DNA of 64,000 nt from a bacterium (GTDB lineage: Bacteria; Oederibacteriota; JAAXVQ01; JAUVAV01): NCBI GenBank assembly GCA_021108215.1, contig JAIORK010000029.1, positions 62,001-126,000 of the forward strand, given 5' to 3'. A model generated the notes under the pieces. It had not been told where the DNA came from. It ran no database searches and was given only the letters and a program-made list of their open reading frames with translations. Position numbers and translations under genes: made by a program. The number at the start of each line of letters is the position of its first letter. Within the stretch, counting starts at the first letter, position 1. This document shows positions 33,347 through 42,265 of the stretch, piece after piece.

Positions 33347-34477
33347 ATGTTGTTGAAAAAATCTTTCTTTTTTACGGTTTTTCTTTTGTCGCTGTTTATC
33401 ATGTCGCCGGCGCTGTATGCCGCAACACCGGTTTATCGCTCTATTGGTCCGGAAATGAACGGGCCGCTGGCAACCGGCAGCAGTAATTTATTGACGATTA
33501 CCGGCACCAACGCAGGATTTACATTCGATCTGCCCGGCAATGTCGGGGTAGGTGATATCATTGTCTATGATTCCAACAATGACAGTCTGCTTGATGCCCG
33601 GGCATTTATTCAATCGCGCTCCGTTGCTTCAGTTTTCATAGTCCAGGATGAATCGGGCGGTACGCCGGTTGCAACAGTGTTTCCTGATGAAAACTGGCAA
33701 ATTTACCGGTCCTATACATCGCTCTTTGAAGCTGAGTGCGGTTCTGAAAACATGGGAATTCCTACTGCATTGAGAAATTTTGACGCAACCGCAGACGGAT
33801 GGAATCTCATTAGCGGAAACAGAGTACTGCATCTGGCCTGTTATGCCGATGCGGCGGATAACACACCGGTGGTTTTTGCCGGAGCATCCTGGACAACGGA
33901 TGCAACCCACTATGTCAGGATTTTTACCCCCAAAGACCCTACGGAAGTCGGCATAAGCCAGCGTCATGATGGCAAGTGGAATAATAGTGCCTACCGTATG
34001 ATTACCAACGATGCCACCTGCATTTATTTTCAGATTGATTATTTTCGAATAGAAGGACTTCAATTTAATATCAGCACGGTATCCAGTGTTTCGCGCAAAT
34101 GCGTTAATTTGGAGACACCCGGTACTAGTGAAATTTATATTTCTCATTCCATTTTTTCCGGAACCGCGACAGATCAGAACATGCATGCCGGTATCACACT
34201 GTATAATTCCGGCAATGGACTTATATTTGTCTGGAACAATATTTTTTATAATTTTGACCGGTCCGGAACCAATTGGGTGGCTGCACTTGAGATTGATGAT
34301 TCGCAGTTTACAGCACATATTCTAAATAATACCTTTGTGGATTCCTACCGGGGACTCCAGCAAAATTCCGGAATAGTTTATGCAATGAATAATATTGCAC
34401 AGGGGTGTAGCGACGGGTTTTCAGGCATATTTGATGTCACATCAGGTCTGGTGACGCCCCCGGACCCAATGCGTTGA
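33347..34477 (+). CDS. Secreted beta-helix protein, N-terminal part (frameshifted)
   Basis: 376 aa from the ATG at 33347 with GGAAGG upstream. A signal peptide (FFFTVFLLSLFIMSPALYA) starts it. The rest is beta-rich with Asn/Gly/Ser turns (YSNGNGL-like, VWNNIFYNF, AHILNNTFVDSY, VYAMNNIAQGCS), as in right-handed parallel beta-helix surface proteins. The frame stops at 34475-34477, but the next frame continues the same protein (APGPNALNNSIVAFADYPG, a pattern usual for this family). A missing base near 34445-34464, possibly in the C5 run at 34457, explains the split. A TATAAT box lies at 33289-33294. Confidence 0.75.
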   Translation: MLLKKSFFFTVFLLSLFIMSPALYAATPVYRSIGPEMNGPLATGSSNLLTITGTNAGFTFDLPGNVGVGDIIVYDSNNDSLLDARAFIQSRSVASVFIVQDESGGTPVATVFPDENWQIYRSYTSLFEAECGSENMGIPTALRNFDATADGWNLISGNRVLHLACYADAADNTPVVFAGASWTTDATHYVRIFTPKDPTEVGISQRHDGKWNNSAYRMITNDATCIYFQIDYFRIEGLQFNISTVSSVSRKCVNLETPGTSEIYISHSIFSGTATDQNMHAGITLYNSGNGLIFVWNNIFYNFDRSGTNWVAALEIDDSQFTAHILNNTFVDSYRGLQQNSGIVYAMNNIAQGCSDGFSGIFDVTSGLVTPPDPMR

Positions 34478-35295
34478 ATAATTCAATTGTTGCCTTTGCC
34501 GATTATCCGGGACGTGATTTTCATCTGGCTCCGGGTGATATCAGTGCGAGAGATAATGGGATGAATTTGAGCGGCTACACGCCAATGCCATTTACAGATG
34601 ATATTGACAGAGAGATTCGGTCAATTAATTGGGATATCGGGGCTGACGAGGAATATCCCATTCCAACGCCAACACCGACTGTAACAGTGTCTTTCACGCC
34701 GACATTATCACCGACGGTGACCGCTTCAGCCAGCGCGACACCCTCACCCACGTTTTCGCCGACGGTGACCGTGTCCGCCAGCGCGACACCTTCACCCACG
34801 TTTTCGTCGACCCCAATATCGCCGATGACCGCAACAGACACACCCACACCGCTATTGACATCAACAGACACACCCACCTTGACGGAAACCCCGGATTATT
34901 CACCAACGATTACATCCACGGTAACGCCCTATCATTCGTCGACACAGACACCGAGTATAACCGTCACGTCGGTTGCGACATCGACTTCAACCGCTGTTCC
35001 TGAACCAAGTATAACCTCGGTGCGTATCCGGAACAATGTGATTAAAGCTGGGGGCAATCAAGGGATGGCGATTGATGTGCCGCTTGATCATGCCCAGCAC
35101 GTTTCCATTAGAATTTATAACCAGCGCGGAGAACTTATGACCGTTATTTCAGATCAGGAACAGGAATCCGGGATCTTTCAGGCAGTCTGGCAAGGTAAAA
35201 ACGCGAGTGGTTCTCCGGTTCGCTCCGGTGTTTACCTTATTTATATAAAAACAGATAATATTAATCTCAAAAAGAAAGTGGCGGTTATTCGCTGA
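34474..35295 (+). CDS. Continuation of the beta-helix protein: PT-rich linker and sorting-type C-terminal domain
   Basis: Frame fragment joined to 33347-34477 by a 1-nt shift; it has no ribosome site of its own. It carries the end of the beta-helix (DFHLAPGDISARDNGMNLSG, WDIGADEE), a Thr/Ser/Pro-rich linker of ~100 residues with repeated units (TASASATPSPTFSPTVT), and a final ~90-aa domain (VSIRIYNQRGELMTVI ... SPVRSGVYLIYIKTDN) like those ending the proteins at 12588 and 14616. Restoring one base would give a secreted protein of ~650 aa. The stop overlaps the ATG of the PorV-like gene by 1 nt. Confidence 0.7.
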   Translation: MNNSIVAFADYPGRDFHLAPGDISARDNGMNLSGYTPMPFTDDIDREIRSINWDIGADEEYPIPTPTPTVTVSFTPTLSPTVTASASATPSPTFSPTVTVSASATPSPTFSSTPISPMTATDTPTPLLTSTDTPTLTETPDYSPTITSTVTPYHSSTQTPSITVTSVATSTSTAVPEPSITSVRIRNNVIKAGGNQGMAIDVPLDHAQHVSIRIYNQRGELMTVISDQEQESGIFQAVWQGKNASGSPVRSGVYLIYIKTDNINLKKKVAVIR

Positions 35296-37250
35296 TGGTG
35301 TCAAAAACGATTCGGATAAAGCGCCAAGTCGGGCTGATGACTGTGCTGTTACTTGCGGCATTCCTGGGGAGACCTGCGAACGGGACGGCCTCGAGTGGTG
35401 CTGAGTTTTTACGGCTGGATATTCCGGCGCGGGCCGGTGCATTATCTGCCGGGTGTGCTGATTTTGTTGAGCTGGACATCTACAACCGGAATCCTTCCGG
35501 ATTGGCCGGGAAACTCCATCCTGAAATTGCATTTACACATTTTATTGCGTTTGATGAATTTGTTTATGAACAGTTGGATGCCGCTTACCCGAATTGGCTG
35601 GGCGGTACTTGGTCAGGCCGTCTGTTTTATGCCTCGGGTGCTGATTTTACAGAGTATGATGATCAAGGCATGCGTGTCGGCACGATTGATTATCACGATT
35701 TTCTTTTACATCTTACCTATTCGCATGTTGTCGGGAAAGACGTTGAGGCGGGCGTGGGACTCAAAGTTCTGGAAAGCCGTTTGGATGAGTATTCCAGCAT
35801 CGGTGCAGCGCTGGATATGGGTGTGCGGTATCGTACGCCATTGCGCTGGCTGGCATTGGGTTTGGCAATGCAAAATGTGGGTGCCCGGACGGCATTTATT
35901 AGTGAGGCTGATCCGTTGCCCATGCAGTTGGTGGCAGGCGTTGGGTTGTTTTTTTCCTTGTATGAAGGACATCGGGTGAAAATCCTGGCTGATTATACTC
36001 AGCCGCTGGGTCTTGAAGAAGATGGTTATGCAACGGCAGGTTTGGAGTATGGTTTTTTAAAAATGCTGTTTTTGCGAGGGGGATATCGTTTTAAAAATGA
36101 ATTAGGCGAGCTTTCGCTGGGGGCCGGTTTTAGATTGGCAAATATTGGATTGGATTATGCCTATCAACCGTTTTCAAACCTGGGGATTGCCCATCGTTTT
36201 ACGCTTTCGTACGTTTTTCTGCAGCAGGAAAAAAAGGCGGTGCCGCCATCAGGTGAGAAAGCGCCCGGCCGGCATGCCAAAGTCAGGGAATTAAGAGAGC
36301 TCCCGCGACATTTTGAGAGTGCGGTTACCTTTAAAACACCGAAAGTGGACCCGCGTATCAAGGACTGGCGTTTTGAAATTCGCGACCAGAAAGGAAATAT
36401 GGTCAAAAGCATCACAGGGATGGGGAAACCACCGGACTATCTCAAATGGGACGGGAAAAATCAGCAGGGTCGCCTCATGCCGAAAAAAAATCAATATCAG
36501 CTTATCTTTAAGGCGGAAGGTAAGCCGGCGGCTTCCCGGGAGATTCCGGCATTTCAAACACCGCGGCGGTTGTACTTTAAAGACGGCAGCATTTTAGAAC
36601 CGGAAGTACTCTTTCAACTGGACAAGGATTATCCGATTGCCCAATGGACCCTGCAAATGGTTGAAAAGAAAACGCAAAAAACGGTGCGTACTCTGACGGG
36701 CAAGGATAGATTGCCCGGGAAAATACTTTGGGACGGCAAAGACAGCCAGGGGCAAGTGGCGGCGACAAACCGGCGGTATTCTTATGTGCTTCAGTTGGTT
36801 TATGCCGACCGTACCAGTGTTCTTTTGTCGGGGAAAATCAGATCCATTCCGGTTCGGTTGTTTGCTACCCAGACAGGTGGGAAAGGTATCTTGATTCCGG
36901 GCATATTATTTGATTTTGACAGCGCTGCCTTCAAACCTGCAATGATGGATAAAATATTGGCTGCCAATACGATTCTTGAAAAATATCCCGAGCGGTCCAA
37001 GCTGGTTTGTGCAGGTCACTCTGATGATGTCGGCGGTGTGCGTTATAACCAACAATTGTCTGCCATGCGGGCTGCCATGGTCGGGGATTATATCCTGAAA
37101 AAAACGGGTGTTGCATCTGACCGGGTGCGCAGCCAAGGCTATGGAAAATCCCGTCCGGTGAGCCGCGCCAATACGGAAAAAGCCCGTGCCTGCAACCGGC
37201 GGGTTGAAATCAGGATATTTTTTCCTGATGTTGAAGAACAGTCCAAATAA
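35295..37250 (+). CDS. PorV/PorQ-like outer-membrane protein with Ig-like repeats and OmpA domain
   Basis: 651 aa; the ATG overlaps the preceding stop (TGATG), so translation is coupled. After a signal peptide, residues ~33-300 match the PorV/PorQ family (LRLDIPARAGALSAGCADFV, YNRNPSGLA, AAYPNWLGGTWSGRLFYASG), a beta-barrel family that includes type IX secretion components. Residues ~345-500 have two FlgD-like Ig repeats (IRDQKGNMVKSITGMG ... LKWDGKNQQG). Residues ~535-651 are an OmpA/MotB peptidoglycan-binding domain (GILFDFDSAAFKPAMMDKIL, AGHSDDVGGVRYNQQLSAMR, NRRVEIRIFF). It probably anchors an outer-membrane export component to the wall. Confidence 0.85.
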   Translation: MVSKTIRIKRQVGLMTVLLLAAFLGRPANGTASSGAEFLRLDIPARAGALSAGCADFVELDIYNRNPSGLAGKLHPEIAFTHFIAFDEFVYEQLDAAYPNWLGGTWSGRLFYASGADFTEYDDQGMRVGTIDYHDFLLHLTYSHVVGKDVEAGVGLKVLESRLDEYSSIGAALDMGVRYRTPLRWLALGLAMQNVGARTAFISEADPLPMQLVAGVGLFFSLYEGHRVKILADYTQPLGLEEDGYATAGLEYGFLKMLFLRGGYRFKNELGELSLGAGFRLANIGLDYAYQPFSNLGIAHRFTLSYVFLQQEKKAVPPSGEKAPGRHAKVRELRELPRHFESAVTFKTPKVDPRIKDWRFEIRDQKGNMVKSITGMGKPPDYLKWDGKNQQGRLMPKKNQYQLIFKAEGKPAASREIPAFQTPRRLYFKDGSILEPEVLFQLDKDYPIAQWTLQMVEKKTQKTVRTLTGKDRLPGKILWDGKDSQGQVAATNRRYSYVLQLVYADRTSVLLSGKIRSIPVRLFATQTGGKGILIPGILFDFDSAAFKPAMMDKILAANTILEKYPERSKLVCAGHSDDVGGVRYNQQLSAMRAAMVGDYILKKTGVASDRVRSQGYGKSRPVSRANTEKARACNRRVEIRIFFPDVEEQSK

Positions 37251-37385
37251 TTCGATGTTTAATATTGGAGTTTTTGGCTTTGCCCCTGAGTTTGTTTCCT
37301 GTTTGAAATAATCAATATTGCCGGTTTACCTGAAAGAAATAAAAATTTATAATAGTCATTCAAATAAATGACTGTGAGGTTTAGC

Positions 37386-39185
37386 ATGCATCAGCCCCAA
37401 CCCAAACACAACACACCGGAAACAATCCGCTGGAATTTACAGGATTTATTTTCCGGGATGGATGATGGCAATGTCAATCGAACACTGGAAAAAGCCGGAC
37501 ATCAGGCGGTGGGATTTGAAGAAAAGTACAAAGGCAATATTGCCGGCTTGACCCCTGCTCATTTGGCAATGGCTTTTGGGCTGCTGGAATCCATTATCTC
37601 GGCAGTTTACCGCCTGAGTCAATATGCCAATCTCTTGCTCACGGTAGATACAACCAATGATGCGGTCAAAGCGTTTGAAATGAAAATTCGCGAACAAGGA
37701 ACGGATATTGAAAATCACTTATTATTTTTTGATCTTGAATTGGGGAAGATTTCTTCGGAAAAGTCACGAGCGTTTTTATCCGCGCCTGAACTTGCTGATT
37801 ATCATTATTATATCAGGCGCAAGCAAGAGACTGCGAAATATGATTTGAGCGAACCGGAAGAGAAAATCATTAATTTAAAAGATTTAACCGGAAAGACGGC
37901 GTTTCAAAATTTATATGAAGAGTTTACCACGGAATTCAAATTTGAGTTTGAGCTGGAGGGGCGGGTTAAAACCATCAGTGGTGAAGAATTGCGCGCTTTA
38001 CGCCAACACGCAGATGCTGATGTGCGCCGCAGAGCCATGAAACTGTTTCTTGAACGTCATCGGGACAATCAATTGCTCATCACCAGTGTGTTCAATCAGG
38101 TGGTGAAGGACTATAACATTGAGCGCAAACTGCGTGGTTTTCAAAACCCGATGGATGTGATGAATGTGTATAATGATTTGGCCAAAGAAGCAATCGATGC
38201 GCTGCACGATGTCACGACAGAATCCAACCAATTGGTGCATCGTTATTACCGGATCAAGGCCAAATTATTGGCGTTGCCGGACATGACATTGGCGGATATT
38301 TATGCGCCTTTGCCCCAGGTCACGCGGAGGTATTCCTGGGAAGAGGCACAAGCAATGGTGCTGGATGCTTTTCGTGGTTTTGATCAGGAACTTTATACAT
38401 TGGCGCTTTCTATGTTTGAAGAAAACCGGGTCGATGCGCCTGCCCTGCCGGGAAAAAGGGGCGGTGCATTTTGCTCATCTTCTGTCCCGACGTTGAAACC
38501 CTATGTGATGCTCAATTTTCTAGGCCGGTTACGGGATGTCTCCACCATGGCACATGAGTTGGGGCATGCCGTTCATGCCATGCTGAGTATGCCGCAAAAA
38601 CTGGTTAATTTTCATTCTGTGCTTCCGCTGGCAGAGACAGCTTCGATTTTTTCTGAAATGATATTAACCGAAAACTTGCTTTCACAGGAAACGGACAAAG
38701 CAGTAAAAATATCTCTCTTGGCCGGCAAACTGGAGGAGATATTTGCCACCTCGCATCGGCAGAATATGTTTTCGCGGTTTGAGCGGACCATTCACCGGAC
38801 GATTTCAGAACGGTTGATGAGTGCGGATGAATTGTGTGCTGCCTACCGTCATGAATTAGGATTGATGTTTGGTGATGCGGTGATTATTCCTGCTGAATAC
38901 CAGTGGGAATGGGCAGCGATCCCGCATATGGTTTCGGTGCCGTTTTATGTTCATTCCTACAATTTCGCCAACTTACTCGTGATGGCGCTTTACCAGCAAT
39001 ATAAGGATGAGGGTGTGGATTTTATTCCGAAATTTAAGCGATTACTCGCAGCCGGCTCTTCAGTAAAACCGGCCCGGATTGCGGCCATCGCAGGAGCGGA
39101 TATCAATCATCCTGAATTTTGGCGGAAAAGTTTTGTGCTGATTTCTTCAATGATTGATGAGCTGGAACAACTAATCGCTGATTAA
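37386..39185 (+). CDS. M3-family oligoendopeptidase (PepF-like)
   Basis: 599 aa from the ATG at 37386 (GTGAGG upstream; 37368 is an alternative). The zinc-binding HELGH lies at residue ~390 (MAHELGHAVHAML), with the third ligand Glu in the downstream helix (PLAETASIFSEMIL), as in M3B oligoendopeptidase F. The helical N-terminal half and the conserved end VKPARIAAIAGADI fit. It degrades short peptides in the cytoplasm. No signal peptide. The length is normal for the family. Confidence 0.93.
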   Translation: MHQPQPKHNTPETIRWNLQDLFSGMDDGNVNRTLEKAGHQAVGFEEKYKGNIAGLTPAHLAMAFGLLESIISAVYRLSQYANLLLTVDTTNDAVKAFEMKIREQGTDIENHLLFFDLELGKISSEKSRAFLSAPELADYHYYIRRKQETAKYDLSEPEEKIINLKDLTGKTAFQNLYEEFTTEFKFEFELEGRVKTISGEELRALRQHADADVRRRAMKLFLERHRDNQLLITSVFNQVVKDYNIERKLRGFQNPMDVMNVYNDLAKEAIDALHDVTTESNQLVHRYYRIKAKLLALPDMTLADIYAPLPQVTRRYSWEEAQAMVLDAFRGFDQELYTLALSMFEENRVDAPALPGKRGGAFCSSSVPTLKPYVMLNFLGRLRDVSTMAHELGHAVHAMLSMPQKLVNFHSVLPLAETASIFSEMILTENLLSQETDKAVKISLLAGKLEEIFATSHRQNMFSRFERTIHRTISERLMSADELCAAYRHELGLMFGDAVIIPAEYQWEWAAIPHMVSVPFYVHSYNFANLLVMALYQQYKDEGVDFIPKFKRLLAAGSSVKPARIAAIAGADINHPEFWRKSFVLISSMIDELEQLIAD

Positions 39186-39237
39186 AAAAAATAAAAAGGT
39201 GCATGGTTTATCTTGTTTTTTAGTCTAATACATATGC

Positions 39238-39425
39238 GTCCAAATTAGAGAATAAGTGATCAATCAAGATTGCCTTGGATGCTGGTTTTTTCAGGAAAAA
39301 ACGCACCCCAAGTGTTCATGGGGCGTGGTTGACTTTGTCGGCATTACCGGCGCTAGCGTGTGGATACAGTGCCGGTTTTCCGGGAAAAAACCAGCATCCA
39401 AGGCAATTCAGTGACAGTGGACAAC
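39238..39425. repeat. Family A palindromic repeat, copy A1, enclosing a B-type core
   Basis: The outer ends match A0 (GTCCAAATTAGAGAATAAGT ... CAGTGACAGTGGACAAC). Next come 17-bp perfect inverted arms ATTGCCTTGGATGCTGG (39269-39285) and its complement (39391-39407). The interior (CGCACCCC/GGGGCG hairpin, GGCATTACCGGCGCTAGCGT, ATACAGTGCCGG) corresponds to the interior of B2. It fills most of the 297 nt before the TadE-like gene. Confidence 0.8.
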
Positions 39426-39482
39426 TTTTATTTGGAGCGCTATGAGTCTAATAATTTACCAAGCAGGGCAGGAGCAAGTATC

Positions 39483-39866
39483 GTGATTTTATGGAGAAAA
39501 AAACTACAGTGTTTGATTCGCCGCCAAAAAGGCCAGGCTATGGTCGAGGCTGCATTTGCGCTCCCGATCGTCCTGTTACTTTTTGGAGGTTGTCTCCAAC
39601 TCATACAAATCGGGATCAGTACGATTGTGGTAAAGGTGGCTGTCTATGAGGCTGCCCGGCAGGCGCATATGGATAAACAGGATTTGGGAAACGGGCGGCA
39701 AGTTGCCCAAGAAATTTGTAAAACCCTAAGCAGCGGTGCCACAGAATTTGACTATGAGGATGGGGCATATCGTGTTGTCCATCATCTCAATGCGCTTATA
39801 CCGGTGATTGGGGATGTTGCGATTACGCAAAAAGTACCCGGCTATCTTTTTCAGGCAGGAGAGTAG
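39483..39866 (+). CDS. TadE-family pilus assembly protein
   Basis: 127 aa from the GTG at 39483 (GGAG 8 nt upstream). The frame is open from 39360, but that part is repeat A1, so the longer start is rejected. The N-terminus has RRQKGQAMVEAAFALPIVLL, the TadE pattern with a basic leader, GQAMVE and a hydrophobic helix. It is probably processed by a prepilin peptidase like that at 5541. The TadG-like gene follows after 2 nt. Confidence 0.85.
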   Translation: MILWRKKLQCLIRRQKGQAMVEAAFALPIVLLLFGGCLQLIQIGISTIVVKVAVYEAARQAHMDKQDLGNGRQVAQEICKTLSSGATEFDYEDGAYRVVHHLNALIPVIGDVAITQKVPGYLFQAGE

Positions 39867-39868
39867 CG

Positions 39869-40936
39869 GTGAAGCAGCTTCTAAAGCGTTTGCGAAAAGA
39901 AGAACGGGGCAATGTGCTTTATATGACCATTGTGATGATGATGCTCCTGGTCATGTTCTCTTTGGTATTGACCAATGTTATTTATATTGGCGTCATGAAG
40001 GTACGTGCACAAAATGCGGCAGATAATATTGCGCTCTCCGCAGCGACTTTGAAGGCGCGGATGTTGAACGGCATCACGAATTGGAATGCGGTATTATGGC
40101 TGGGTGTTCGGCAAGTAGGCGTGATTAGTGAAAAAAATGGCTATAAAACGCCTCCTGAACTTGCGGTGGCTATTGCAGCCATGGTGGGGGCATCCGCGAA
40201 CCATTTAGGCGGACTCTACGATTTTAACGATAAAATTACCGGCCGGAAGTGGATTGATAGAATAGCGGAAGCCAATGGTATTGATGGGAAAAATAGTCGT
40301 TATGAGATGTTTCCAGTAAGTGCCGGACATATGCTGACATCGCTCTATTATGATATTAAGGTTGTTCCGTTTATGGTATATGCAGTTCCGGTGCTTTTTT
40401 CCATTGAACCTACGCATACCTGGTATGTGCAATCACGTGTGGAACTTCAAATCGCCAAATCTATTATTGGCGGAAAGCGATTGGGCTTTGAATTGCCGGA
40501 TATCACGGCCCGGGCCCGGGCTGAAATTCTGGATAAAGCAACATTGAATGTAATTGGGAGTGGCGGTCGAGATTGGCAGGTTGTGCTGGCACCACCAAAC
40601 AAATCTGTAGATAAATATATGCGGGATCAGACTGGGTCGAGGAATAGTGGTGGAGATGTCAATCGTCAGATACTCCCGGAGAACGCATCCATAACACCCG
40701 CGCCCTTGACCGGCCAACCGCCATTATATCAATCTTCAGAAGATTATTTGGAAAGTCTGCCCGGTAACGTTCAATATGCGTATTATAAAGAAAGATATCA
40801 GGCAGGAGCGGCAACCCTGAAAGAAAAAATTCGTTATTATGATTTGAAGCAAACTTATGGCAATGGTTTATCATGGCTGGATAGAGCGGATAGACAGCGT
40901 TGCCGGCGGCAATTGAATCAGGAAGAACAACTCTAG
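39869..40936 (+). CDS. TadG-like (Flp pilus-associated) protein
   Basis: 355 aa; GTG start with GGAG 8-11 nt upstream, 2 nt after the TadE gene. The N-terminal RKEERGNVLYMTIVMMMLLV and hydrophobic helix followed by QNAADNIALSAATLKARMLN are typical of TadE/TadG-like proteins that start with a 'GN' motif and an Ala-rich helix. The large periplasmic part has no further named domain, such as VWA, that I can see. It probably works with the TadE-like protein at the base of the pilus or in a pseudopilus. It converges with the PilZ gene, 12 nt apart. Confidence 0.78.
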   Translation: MKQLLKRLRKEERGNVLYMTIVMMMLLVMFSLVLTNVIYIGVMKVRAQNAADNIALSAATLKARMLNGITNWNAVLWLGVRQVGVISEKNGYKTPPELAVAIAAMVGASANHLGGLYDFNDKITGRKWIDRIAEANGIDGKNSRYEMFPVSAGHMLTSLYYDIKVVPFMVYAVPVLFSIEPTHTWYVQSRVELQIAKSIIGGKRLGFELPDITARARAEILDKATLNVIGSGGRDWQVVLAPPNKSVDKYMRDQTGSRNSGGDVNRQILPENASITPAPLTGQPPLYQSSEDYLESLPGNVQYAYYKERYQAGAATLKEKIRYYDLKQTYGNGLSWLDRADRQRCRRQLNQEEQL

Positions 40937-40948
40937 TTTGATCATTTG

Positions 40949-41335
40949 TCAATTATAGTTTCTTATAGGCTCCAGGTCCTCTTCTGACAATTCCTCTATA
41001 ATACTCTCCAGGTCCTGCATCTGTGATGCGGAAAGACCGGTAAATGTCATCCCCAAGAATAGCTGCTGCCGGGATTCATCGGTTTGCATCCAGCGAATTT
41101 TTCCGTTGCCGGCCAGCCGGGAAAAGGGCCGGGGCAGATTAATTAAATATTGAAATTTATCTCCTTGGTTGGGATCTGAATTTATGGGCAAACAGACTTT
41201 CATGCCGCCTGAACTGATATCAAAAACACGGCCCAATGAATAGATGTTTTTTTGAATTTTATCATCAGTGAATTGGCAGGAAACGGAAAGATTGACATTA
41301 ACGCGTGTGTGTTTTCGTTGCGGAAGGTTTTGCAA
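40949..41335 (-). CDS. PilZ-domain protein
   Basis: 128 aa. The PilZ signature is seen: the RKHTRV stretch near the start (R-x3-R form) and DISSGGMKVCLP (~residues 40-51, the D/N-x-S-x-x-G motif), both c-di-GMP ligands in active members. It is a stand-alone PilZ domain with a helical tail. It would respond to cyclic di-GMP, in keeping with the HD-GYP phosphodiesterases at 49409 and 52678. Its neighbours are TadE/TadG, so pilus or surface control is a reasonable guess. Confidence 0.88.
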   Translation of the reverse strand: MQNLPQRKHTRVNVNLSVSCQFTDDKIQKNIYSLGRVFDISSGGMKVCLPINSDPNQGDKFQYLINLPRPFSRLAGNGKIRWMQTDESRQQLFLGMTFTGLSASQMQDLESIIEELSEEDLEPIRNYN

Positions 41336-41476
41336 GGCAAATCACCTCTTTCAAACAGGGAATAATACTATCTTGCTAGTTTCGTTCCCGTAAGAGAATA
41401 ACTTAAGCGGAAAAAGGGTGCACTGCCGGGGTGAGTTTATCCTTGCGTGTTCTTCAGGCGGAGGAAATGGGATTGA

Positions 41477-42241
41477 TCAGATATTCCAGCGAATCATGCG
41501 TTGTGCGATGAATTCGGCAACTGCGGAAGACTTCCAATAACTGGTGTGTGATCCCAGCGGATCCCAGCCGGTGTTGATTTCTTTGTCCTCTACGAATAAA
41601 CGTTTGAAATGCAGACGGCAATGGCGGGCAACTCCGTCATCCGGATCAAGGATATTAATCCAGTGAGCAAGATTGGGCGGCATGGTGACAGGGTTTTCCG
41701 CATATCCCATTGCGGAAGCGAAAAGCGGGATAGGTGATCCCAGGGTGAAGAGCCCGGCGATGTTAACCTGTTTACTTAGTTTATACCGTCTGAAGCCAAA
41801 CAGATAGTCGAAGGCAATGACAGAGCCCAGGGAGTGGGCGATGACAATGGTTTTTTCCGGTTTGTTTCCACAGGATTTTTTAAAAGACTGGTGGACAGTG
41901 CGAAGAATACTCATGGGGCCGGTTTTATGCCCCTTGTCTTTGGTGTAAAAAAGCGTCTGGATGGCTAGTGGATCAATGGCCTTATACAGGAAATTCCATT
42001 TTCCCTTTCTACGGGGAATATTATATTGTAATGACAGATACCGGCTGGTCAGATTGGTGGTACGGTTGGCCCAGAGAATTTCATGCTGCATCATCAGTCC
42101 GGTTTTTTCAAGGGCAACTGAATTTTTCAGGCCTTTTATCAGAAGCTGTTTTTTGTATGCTTTGAGAATATTTTTAAATAGCAAGTTGCTGTATCCCGTG
42201 GATTGCGAATCAACACCATGGATGAATACCAGGTTGGTCAT
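41477..42241 (-). CDS. Alpha/beta hydrolase
   Basis: 254 aa. The oxyanion region LVFIHGVDSQ is at the start. The nucleophile elbow is IVIAHSLGSVIAFDYLFG (G/A-x-S-x-G form, Ser ~144). The catalytic Asp may be in WINILDPDDGVARH and the His in the C-terminal GSHTSYWKS. No signal peptide. The fold suggests an esterase or lipase-like enzyme with unknown substrate. It lies 24 nt downstream of the HD-domain gene on the same strand, so they are probably co-transcribed. Confidence 0.8.
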   Translation of the reverse strand: MTNLVFIHGVDSQSTGYSNLLFKNILKAYKKQLLIKGLKNSVALEKTGLMMQHEILWANRTTNLTSRYLSLQYNIPRRKGKWNFLYKAIDPLAIQTLFYTKDKGHKTGPMSILRTVHQSFKKSCGNKPEKTIVIAHSLGSVIAFDYLFGFRRYKLSKQVNIAGLFTLGSPIPLFASAMGYAENPVTMPPNLAHWINILDPDDGVARHCRLHFKRLFVEDKEINTGWDPLGSHTSYWKSSAVAEFIAQRMIRWNI

Positions 42242-42265
42242 AGGGTCTCCTTGCAGCTGGAAAAA

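Noticed and set aside
39360-39482. Longer start for the TadE-like protein
   Set aside because: The added residues are encoded by repeat A1; the GTG at 39483 has a good ribosome site and the family-typical N-terminus.
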